Source: Thamnaconus septentrionalis (lineage: Eukaryota; Chordata; Actinopteri; Tetraodontiformes; Monacanthidae). Taken from it: a stretch of DNA of 64,000 nt. The notes beneath the pieces were generated by a model. It was not told where the DNA came from. It was given only the letters and a program-made list of their open reading frames with translations, and did not search any database. Positions within the stretch are counted from its first letter, which is position 1. Every line of letters begins with the position of its first letter. The position numbers were made by a program, and so were the translations under genes. The stretch lies in NCBI GenBank assembly GCA_009823395.1, contig CM020515.1, positions 20,157,489-20,221,488 of the forward strand. The letters are read 5' to 3'. This document shows, one piece after another, positions 12,029-21,800 of this stretch.

Positions 12029-12536
12029 ATGGAGGCCAGAGGGAAGTACGACTTCAGCGCCACGGCCAACGACGAGCTCAGCTTCCGCAAGGGCGACACA
12101 CTAAAGGTCGGCCCACCGCGGCTTTTGGTTTGTTTTTTTTATCGTTACCTTCAGAGTTGGTGTTGAAAATGTGTGTGTGTGTGTGTGTGTGTGTGTGTCA
12201 GATCTTGAGCCCGCAGGACGACTGGTACAAAGCTGAGATGAACGGACACGAAGGATACGTGCCGCAGAACTACATCGAGATGGAAACTCCGAGGTCAGAG
12301 GAGACGCCGACTGCTCGTCCAATCACAGACCAGTGCAGGTTTACGTACTCTGCGTGTGTGTGTGTGTGTGTGTGTGTGCAGGTGGTTCAAGGAGAACGCC
12401 ACCCGCACCGCCGCCGAGGATCTGCTGAGGAACAAAGGTGTGGGAGAGTTTGTGATCCGAGGCAGCCAGAGTTCGCCGGGGGAATTCTCCATCTCTGTCA
12501 GGTGACAAGCGTGGTGTCAGCAGCATTCGGATGTTG

Positions 12537-12576
<40 letters not shown>

Positions 12577-12682
12577 TCAGTGGTCATTGAGTTTTTCCTG
12601 TTTTTTGGAGTTCCTGTGTTGTGCAAGCTTCGCACACCAAGCCGTGTCAGTGCTCCACTCTGCAGACGTTGGGCACTAAAAT

Positions 12683-12737
<55 letters not shown>

Positions 12738-14602
12738 TGTGCAAATCAGCTCTTGGTGACATCACAAAAAATCATGAAGAAGCCCTGACACCTCTCACGG
12801 AATCATCTCGACTTCAAAAGTCAGCTCTCATGCTGCCGCCGCCCACATTGAAAAGTGTGATATTTCACAATGAAGCAGCAGTTAAAGTGCGACTCCAGTC
12901 TGTTCGGATGTCGGTAATCACTCGGCTCACTCGCCTCTGCACAGAGATCTAAAAGCGTGACTCACTGCGTCGCCTGCCGGCGCTGCAAACTGTGCAGGGC
13001 ATGGCATGTTTACACACAGGAAGTAAACAGACGTGGCTTCGTCTCGTCGCTGCAGGCTGAGAAAAACCTGCAGGCTGAGGAGCTTCTGACGCTGCTGACC
13101 CGGTGCGCTTCTTTTTCTGGAGCCAACAGAGGGCCGTACAGACGGAGTGGTGACCGTGGACGTATTATAAGACCACTCTGAAGGCACTCCCCACAGTTTT
13201 CCCGGTGGCCATCTGTGGTATTGTAGAAACAAAATTCTGATAAGGCCCAAAAGAGTTTTTTTTTCCAAAAACTGTCTTCCTCCAACGAGCCCTCGGTCGT
13301 GGCTTCCATTTATCCCAGCGCACTCTTGCTGGTGTTGAGCACTACCTGCAATGTTCTGGTGGAGCACCCATCTGGAGACTTCAGCAAAGTTGGCTTCAGG
13401 GTCCAGCATTCACAGCCATGGAGGAGAACAGATTCTGCCCTAGCGGACAAGAGGCTGGTTCTGATTGGTCGGGGGAGGTCGGAATTCCATACATTGGCCG
13501 CGTCAGTCAGAGCCTTCCAAGCAAGCAAGCACCTTCCCCACCTCATCCGTTGAGTTGACCCACGAGCCCAGGGACTTGAAGTCCCTGACTCAGCACCGCA
13601 CCTCCACGGGTGGACGTTCTGGACCTATGTTCTCAGTGGTGATCTCAGTTTTCTTGGCGTCTAGCCTGAGGCCAACCTCCAACTCCACTCTGTCCAGGAG
13701 TTCCTGTGCTTGTTCAGAGAGCAGGCTGGTGTCATACAAAAAAAATAAATGATTTATATTAACATTAACATTTCTAAAAGGGCCAGAAGATCCCCAGAGA
13801 AAACTTTATTCCCAGCTGGTTCTGATTGGCTGATGTGTTCTGACCCACCGTGCTTCCCGTCGCCTCCGCCAGGCACGAGAGCGACGTCCAGCACTTCAAG
13901 GTGATGCGGGAGGCCGGCGGCCAGTACTACCTGTGGTCCGAGAGGTTCAGCTCCCTCAACAAGCTGGTGGACTTCTACAAGAGCGCGTCCATCTCCAAGA
14001 CCAGGGAGATCTACCTCAACGACGGCCTGGCCGGCAGCAGGAGCCCCCTGGTGGCTGCGTCGGTGAGAGTCAAAGCTCGCCAGCTGCCTCTGGAGTCGCT
14101 GGAGTCGCTTTTAATCCACTTCCTGTTGCTGTGTTTCAGGTCAAAAGGGGAAGCTTGCCCGAGCAGCGTCACGCACCTGCAGCTGTGGCTCACACGCAGC
14201 GCAGAGTGTCGGACCAGCCGCACAACCAGCTGGTACACAAACCTGTCACGTGACCCATCTCCTCCCTGGAGGAGCAGGAGCAGGAGGAGGAGGAGGAGGA
14301 GGAGGAGGAGGAGATGATTTGTTGGAGATCTTCTTTCTTTTCCGCAACACACAGTTTCTTTGTTTTTCTGTGTGGCTGTGCAGGTGAAGCAGCCGGGCCT
14401 GGAGGAGCGAGCTCACACCATCGGTCACACGGCAAGAAACAGCCCAGTCAGCTTTGGCAACCAGGCCCCCAAGACCATGTCCCTGCCCCAGGTCAGCACG
14501 CTGGAAAACTCATACACCCATATATTTATAGCTATGTATATTTAGAGATATCTATCTATATATATATATGTTTGTATGTGTGTATATATGTATATATGTA
14601 TG

Positions 14603-14648
<46 letters not shown>

Positions 14649-14669
14649 TATATTGTATATGTATATAAG

Positions 14670-14715
<46 letters not shown>

Positions 14716-14908
14716 TATACATATACAGAGGGCGCCCTCCCTGCAGGTGAGGGCCCTGTACGACTTCACGGCGGAGGAGGATGACGAGCTGGGCTTCTGC
14801 GTGGGCGACATCATCGAGGTGCTGGACCGCTCCGACGCCTCCTGGTGGAAGGGGAGGCTGCGGGGCGTCAGCGGCCTGTTTCCCGCCAACTACACCATGG
14901 CCCTCTGA
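12029..14908 (+). CDS. grap2: GRB2-related adaptor protein 2 (GADS), complete, 7 exons
   Basis: Coding exons 12029-12106, 12202-12293, 12382-12501, 13873-14062, 14140-14232, 14384-14491 and 14747-14908 join in frame to 280 residues. N-terminal SH3 (about 1-56: [36 protein letters not shown]), SH2 (about 57-150: [15 protein letters not shown], phosphotyrosine-binding [28 protein letters not shown]), a basic/polar linker of roughly 75 residues, and a C-terminal SH3 ([32 protein letters not shown]). Mammalian GADS links SLP-76 to LAT in T cells through its C-terminal SH3 and SH2. The linker is longer than in GRB2 or GRAP and shorter than in mammalian GADS. The fam83f neighbour matches the human GRAP2-FAM83F pair. 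The last exon could instead start at 14729, adding six residues, but 14746 has the better pyrimidine tract. Confidence 0.92.
12107..12381 (+). repeat. (TG)n tracts forming the 3' splice-site regions of grap2 introns 1 and 2
   Basis: Intron 1 is 95 bp and intron 2 is 88 bp. In each, a run of TG (12169-12198 and about 12354-12379) ends in CAG directly at the exon, so UG repeats stand in for the usual polypyrimidine tract. Known precedent: UG repeats beside the CFTR exon 9 acceptor bind TDP-43 and change exon inclusion. Confidence 0.85.
12538..12734. repeat. two (CA)n tracts in grap2 intron 3
   Basis: CA runs at about 12538-12573 and 12682-12734 inside the 1.37-kb third intron. They lie 37 and 181 bases past the 5' splice site of exon 3. 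Confidence 0.9.
13157..13285 (+). repeat. dispersed repeat family 3, copy 1
   Basis: Shares GTATTATAAGA, TTCCCGGTGGCCATCTGTGG and GGCCCAAAAG, in that order, with 34141-34290. Boundaries are approximate, and it overlaps the end of the LINE fragment. Confidence 0.5.
13190..13560 (-). pseudogene. 5'-truncated non-LTR retrotransposon fragment in grap2 intron 3
   Basis: The minus strand encodes [19 protein letters not shown] followed by [15 protein letters not shown]. This is the region just after the reverse transcriptase of fish LINE-type elements, where family members read LLYGCE.WTL. No catalytic YXDD motif or endonuclease is present, and the frame ends nearby, so it is a dead fragment inserted antisense to grap2. 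Confidence 0.7.
14281..14313. repeat. (GGA)n tract in grap2 intron 5
   Basis: Purine-only GGA triplets between exons 5 and 6. If intron 5 is not spliced, an in-frame TGA at 14251-14253 ends the protein just before this tract. Confidence 0.85.
14545..14728. repeat. (TA)n-rich array in grap2 intron 6
   Basis: TA, TATG and TATAC units fill most of intron 6 up to ATACAG at 14728, one of two possible acceptors for the final exon. The array gives long tyrosine/isoleucine ORFs that are artefacts. Confidence 0.9.
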
Positions 14909-15890
14909 CGGTGCGCCTGAAGAGCTGCGACTGAGGAGGATGATGAGCGACATCAACGGCGACCATCTTCAATCCCTGGGGGACTTTGCTGTCACTTCCT
15001 GCTGAGACGGAGGCGCAGGAAGTTGTGTGCAGCTGCTGCTGCAGGAGGGACGCTGCGTTGCGACTGCAGCAGCTTCTGACCAAGAGTTGACTGTAAACAG
15101 TTCCAGATCATGTTTTTTTCAAAGTTGCTTTTTTTTTTTTTAAAGAGGATTTTTTTTTTATACATGTATCTAAAATACAACAATGTACTTTTCAAAACAG
15201 AAAATAGATGTGTGCCTCATTTTATGCTAATTAACCAAGAAATTCAAATAAGAATTTTATCACTGCTTCATTCATTTTAATCCTCTGGTGGAACCTGAGA
15301 TAAAGTCCTTTTTCATTAAAAATTGTGTGTGAGTAATTCATTTCAAACATTCAAAATAAGAGTTTTTGTTTTAATTAACACTCATGTCTGCAGTACAGAC
15401 CGCCTCCCCAAGTTAGTGACCACCTGCCTTTTAGCAGGAGGCTGTAAACAGAGGGTTAAATGTGCATTCTGAGGGGAATCTGGAGCTTTTTTTTATTTCA
15501 TTCATGTCATCAAGCTGCTCCACTGGAGTCGAAGATGGAAAGATAAATACTACCTGAAATGAGCAGAATATGTGGTCTTTAAAATACAACCCAGTTAGAT
15601 AATTGCATTGTTTATTCTATTTTGTCACAAAAACATGCTCATTTTGTGACTTTCCCTGACTTTCATATTAAAAGCCCCCCAAAAAATGATTTTAATGTGA
15701 AAGTCAGGGAAGCAGGAAGTCTTCCCGCAATATTTCAAGCTTGACTCCTCCCCCTGGCTCCGCCCCCCCACTGCCCGGCTCTCACCTCAGCACCTGGCGC
15801 ACCTGGCGGCACAGGTGTCGCCGCGCTGGAGAGCCGCGGATCGGCTGAGGGGAGGCGGCAGGAGGTGCGGAGGACTGGCGCTGGGCCGCC
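14909..15890. other. grap2 3' region and fam83f promoter
   Basis: After the grap2 stop come AT-rich sequence with an ATTAAA at about 15317 that could serve as polyadenylation signal, and an inverted copy of dispersed family 1 (AGGAGGCTGTAAACAGAGGG, 15436-15455). From about 15730 the sequence becomes GC-rich; this is the likely fam83f promoter and 5' untranslated region. Confidence 0.5.
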
Positions 15891-18800
15891 ATGGCGGACT
15901 CCCAGCTGCGCTGCCTGGAAGACGAGCACGTCAACGAGAAGATCCCGGAGTCCCGGCCGGAGTTCTACTACAGCGAGGAGCAGCGCGCGGCGCTGGAGCA
16001 GCTGCTGCGGAGCGGCGACGGCGCCTTCAAGATGCGCCTGAAGGAGGACAACATCCGGGACTTCCTGTCCGCCAGGGAGGTGCGCCTGGTACGCGACACC
16101 TTCCAGGAGTACCGGGCCGAGGGGGACCCCGAAGGCGGGGACCCGGACAAGTCCAGGGGCCCGTCCAGTGCCGACTCCGGGGTGCACTCCACCTACTGGC
16201 CGCAGATGTCCGACACCGAGGTGCCGCCTCTGGACATCGGCTGGTCGGCCAGCAGCGGCGTGTACAAGGGGGTGACCCGGGTGTCCGTGTACACACACCC
16301 GCCCAAAGAGTCCGGACCGCACATCAAGGAGGTGGTGCGGAGGCTCATCCAGGAGGCGCAGAGGGTAGATATGTTCACACTGAGGAAATGTCCACTGTTA
16401 TACAGTGTGGGCTTTAGTTTTATTCTGATCAGACTTACTTGGCGGCTTCTACTTGATAGCAAAGGCAAAACAAACCTACGTCTACTCCTGGACATCCATC
16501 TTCATTAAAAAAAAAACAACAACCATTCAATCATTGGGAAAATTTCTGAGCACTGGTTTTCCGCCGACCCTCAGGGAAAAGCCACATTCACATCTCCACC
16601 TCAGCATGTACTCGAGAAAAGATTTTGCCTTCTAAATAGCATGTGGCTGGTGGTCACATGACACAGGGCCTCAGGCCAGGAGCTCTTAATGACACCTTGA
16701 ACACGTCTGTTCAGCAGCCTTTAAAACAAACAAAGATCTCTTTTACATTTGGAGGAGTTGCTGAGATTGAAGCCGTTTTTTCTGTTGTGACAAAAGTAAA
16801 AAAATTAGTGAGGCAGCCTTCTTTTACTTTTATTTATTTATTTTTTGTGTGTGGAAATTTCCAGTCGACAAACGGCAGAAAATAGCGGCGGGAGTTAGCG
16901 ACGTAGCTAGTCCGAGATCGGCGCTAACGTTTTCTTTTTTTTTTTTGTTTGTTTGAAGGAGGAGGAGTCTTAATTTGAAATGTTACAGGAATGTAAAACC
17001 GGGCTGTTGGGACAGGTTTTGGTTCAAACCCAGGTTCAAGCCCCAAGATCATAAAAATATAACACTCATGGATTCACGTGGGGAGAAATTTTTTTTAAAA
17101 AAAAAGAAAGAAATCCTGCAGTTCCTGAGGTGCAGTGACGAACCCCGTCGAGCTGGATTTTTCCAAGATGTCACAAAATGCGTGGAACCGAGCCCGCGGC
17201 GTCTACCGTTAGCTCCAATGGGAGGCCGAGGAGAAACAGGCTGTGGCAAGCTGAGTCACGCGCAGCCACGGCGGAGGCGCTAAATGTCAGCTCGGATCAG
17301 GACACGCCAGGTTTTCAGCCCCGAGCGACGCTGCAGATGCCTGGACAGCAGCCAGGTTCTGCTGCCGGTTCTCTCGCCCACTCAGAGGTTCCCATGCCGC
17401 TTTCTGATTGGCCCGGGTCGGGGCTCGGACAAGCTGCCGCGGCGGCTTCGACTTCGTTTCAGTTCCGTTTCAGTTGACTTTACAAATCAATTAAAATACA
17501 AATAACATTTGATCAAAGTATTTTTTTTTATTTTTTTTTTAAACGGGACTTCCAGAAGCTTCTGCAGCTCATGAGCAGGGACCCAGACACCACACAACAA
17601 CCATAAATCACAAATCAACTCCCCATTTCCACCCAATCCAACCCAACCCAAAACCCAAAACTTCCTCGGATACAAAGATACACACACAGACGCACACAAC
17701 ACATCAGATACTGACGCATGAATACACACACATGGATGCATTCATACACTAAAGAGAGAAGTTCATCATTTTAAACCCTCAGGTGTTTGAATAAGACGTG
17801 ATTTAAAAACACTTTAGACACAGTTCAAGAACAACTCTTGCTTCAGCCTCTGCTTCCTTGGACTCTGCCACCTGCTTTAGCGCCAACGCTAATCCTCCCT
17901 CCTCTTTCCTCCACGGTTTACAGGAGCTAAATGTGAGCCTTAATTGCTGCCTGATCACATGATCAGATGGCTCCTCACTGAAAGGAGGTGAATCATCTAC
18001 AAAGTTACAACATGCGTGATGAGTCTTTATTTGTTCGCCATATCCTTGCGCTGAAGTTCTTTCTGTGCTTTGAACAACCTGAGCCGCGGGCCGACGGACG
18101 CGACTCCCAACTTGACCCAACCCCCTTTGGAAAGCTCATTTTGAGCCACGGTTAAATAAGCCTGTTATTGCCGCCGCTATCTCTTTAAAAGGCTGTAAAG
18201 TCATTGCAGTGGACTGCAGTTAGTGTCCCAGCTGCTGGCGTTGTGTTCTTACACGTCACATATGTGGGCCAGTGTCTCGTGGCGCAATAAAACAGAGACT
18301 CCGAGTGATGCCGAAGCAGATTTCTTTTTATTTCTATTTTATTTTTTAAAGAGCAGACAAAGTTGGACGCTGGGATGTTTTTTAATCTCAGCACCTCGTC
18401 AGCTGTGTTGTGAAGTGGCTGTAAACGCAGTGATTAGCTGTTTAGCTTAAATTAGCTTCCCTGGTCAGTCCTCACTGGAGGCTCCTCCCTCTCTGCGGGT
18501 TCTTCTGGAATGTCTTGTCCATGTCTTGTTTCGTTCCATATGCTTGTGTCAGAAATGTTCATTTTCAGAGCACAATGAACTCGTGTTCTGAAATGACCAC
18601 ACTGCTTCTCAAAGTTAAAACTTTATTGATCCATACAGGAAGAACAAAAAGGATGTAAACGTTAGCGCTCAGGTTAGAAAGCTGAGGTTTGCACCCCGGC
18701 GGTCCGGTTAAAACAACACAGACACGTATTTGCACCTTGAAGCTGCGGCCGTTACTGGTTCCATCTTTTAAATTGTACTCCCCTAAGAGTTTAATCTGCC

Positions 18801-21800
18801 TGGAAAAACAAGTTCTTGCAGTTGATCCAAGGGTTGCCGCCGTTCATTCACTCTGTCGACGAGCATCACGTTCCTCAGAAGTCACTGACGCGCTGCCATT
18901 GTTCTCCTCTGTGGCGGCCAAACAAAACCAGCGGCTCCTGTTACTGCAGAAAGTAGGTTAGCACACCGGATGGCAGAGAGAAAGTCAAATGGTTGGGGAA
19001 GGGGCGGGGGGGGGGTGGGGTGGTAAATAGCTCAGGACTCTCTTCCCTGTCGGACGGATTGACTGAGGAACTAAACAAGCTCAAGTTTGAGATGTTTTGA
19101 TGGTTGTTTGAAATTGCTTGACGTTTAACAGAACCCAAAGAGTTTTTCCTGATTTGAAATATGAAACCTGCCTTCACAACAGTGCTGCACCAGTGTGGTA
19201 ACGCTTCATGTGTTCATACTTCCTGCTTGATGTGTTAATCTGTACCGCTTGGGTGTTTGAAGCAGCACCCGCCTGAGTCCAGAGCCCTCTGCCCATAATT
19301 CTGCCATTCTCACCAAGCTAGCAAAATCACCACGTACACCAGGTGAAGATCAAGCACTGATCTGAGGATTTGAATTGAATCGAGTCGTAAAAATCAGTTT
19401 TAGCATCAGCATTTAAGGTGATAAAGACTGTGAACACACACGGTGTGACAGCTCACCTTGTGACAAACAGGCTGAACCTGTTGGCAACCAGCAGATTGTT
19501 GACCAAGTTTTCAATACATATTGTCAACTAGCGGAGTTCTGTGAGCATGGATCTTGGTCCTAGGGCTGCAACTAACCATCATTCTTGTTGGCGACTAATC
19601 TATCAACTATTTTTTCGATTAGTCAATTAGTCACGATTGTCTTCTTTCATTTCACCGCCTATTTTTAACTTGTGTTTCACCTGAAGTTGCTTAAATCTCC
19701 ACATCTTTGTGATACTGTCGTACTCTGACATTTTTAAACAAACATATCAAAATAATGACAACAGAAAGCATTTATCTGTGACATAGTTGTTACATATTTT
19801 TCAACGTAAAATATCATAGGTATATTAAGTCATTCACAGATTTCTTTCAACTTTAATATCAAATGAATATTCCCTAGATAACACCGTTGATAAGTGAAAG
19901 AGTGTTCAGTGTAAACACTGGTATTGGCAGGGGTTGTAATTCACTAATTACTGCCGTCAAGGAGCTTTTGATTTGCAATATGCTAATCTTTTTATCAGCT
20001 CCATAAATCAGCTAAAATTCTGAAAGTGATTTTCCCTGCCTGTCGGATAAGCGGTACAGCGACCTGCTCCTCTTTCTCCAGGTGGTGGCCATCGTCATGG
20101 ACCTCCTGACTGACCTGCAGATCCTGCAGGACCTGCTGGACGCCTCGGCGCGGCGCGGCGTGGCCGTCTATGCCGTCCTGGAGGCGCGGGGGGTGCCTCA
20201 CTTCCTGGACATGTGCACGCGGCTGCAGATCGGCGCCACGCACTTGCGGGTAGGCCGATGCTAACCGCGCTAATCGCTTTGGAAATTTCCAGACGTGGTC
20301 ATTGGAACCGCCAGCCGGCCACGACACGGTGATGAGCAGCGGTTGCTGCGTTTCCATCGTAGTTTTTCGCAAACCAAAAAGCAATATTTCTAAAATTTCG
20401 AGAAAATACAATTGTGATTTGGAGGTGTTTCCAGAGTTTACGTTTGTTTGCTGTCCAGACTGGGGGCGAAAAAAGTGTTTCCATGACACTTTTGCGATGT
20501 ACCTTTATATGGATACATCTGAAAAACCACCTCATGAGAGCCTCAAAACCTTTTAGCCATATTTGAGAAGTTTTTCAAAGTCACCAGATATTTTGGTTTG
20601 GCGCAATTCTCGGGGTCATGGAAACGCAGCTAGCGTGCAGCTTAGCGAGTACAAATGTTGAGACACGAGCCGCAACACCCACCTGTTTGGTTTTTTTTTG
20701 TTGCCAGGTTCTCATTTAAAAAAAAACAAAAAACAAATAACTCCACAGATGATTCATCCACTTTTTGTTCTTCTCAATTCTGTCTTTTATTTTCATAGTG
20801 ACGCGTTCAAACAGGGTGTTTGGCTAATTAGCCCCTCAGCCAATGAGTCCTTCAATGAGATGCTGTAAACGTGAGCTGGCGGCTGCTCACAGGTTCCAAC
20901 TCGTTGTCGACAGTTTTTTTCAGATTTTCCTTCCTCATTTCCAAACTCGAGTCTCTGAGGTTTTTGCAGAAAAATGCATCAGCAAAACAAACAAACAAAC
21001 AAAAAAAGCAGGCTGTTGAAGTTCTTTGTTCACTTCGGCTCATAATGAGCCGTTTTCCAGCCTGGTCGTCGCCATGGCGACCAAACCACTGGCCGCCGTG
21101 GTGTCACATGACCGGACTGTGAAAAGGCCCCCACCTCCGTCATCACTCATGTTACCTGCTGCTGATGTCAGGCTCCTCCCACTGTGTCCACTCTTTCCCT
21201 CTGAGCAAACACAATGTGGCCGGGAAGCTTTTCCAAGCTGCCAGTTGTTGACTTTGCCCTGTCAAGGTGTGACGCCGGCCTTTGACTTGGCATCCCGGCC
21301 CGGTTTACTCAGCCGGGCCGCTGTCGTCCAAAGCAGGTCAGGTGTGCGTAACCAAGCGGATGTTTTCTTTTTTTTTCTTGTCCTGGCAGAACCTCCGTGT
21401 GCGCACCCTGAAGGGGGCGGGGCTGGCGCTGTCGTTTGGAAAGCTGCCCGGCTCGCTCAGTTCCAAGTACATGCTGGTGGACGGCGAGAAGGTCCTGTTT
21501 GGCTCCTACAGGTGAGGAGAAGGTCCCGCAGAGGAACTGCTGTTCACGCTTCAACATCTGTTTAATCATCCACCCGCATCCCCGAAATAAATGCAAACTG
21601 CACCGCGCTCCAAATTAGTATGCAAATTATGTTCAAGTGTCATAAAGGTTCGTTTTCTTTGGTTTTCCAGTGAAACTCCTGGATGGTCTTGTGTCTCAGG
21701 GCTCTTGGGGTCAGTGAAAATATCATTTGCGTCATAATTTGGAACGCAGTGCATTTAGCCCTCTGTTTACAGCCTTCAGTTTAAAACGCCCCTTTTTTCT

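Noticed and set aside
13310..13546. Independent minus-strand gene within grap2
   Set aside because: The protein is the tail of a LINE-type reverse transcriptase ORF without catalytic motifs.
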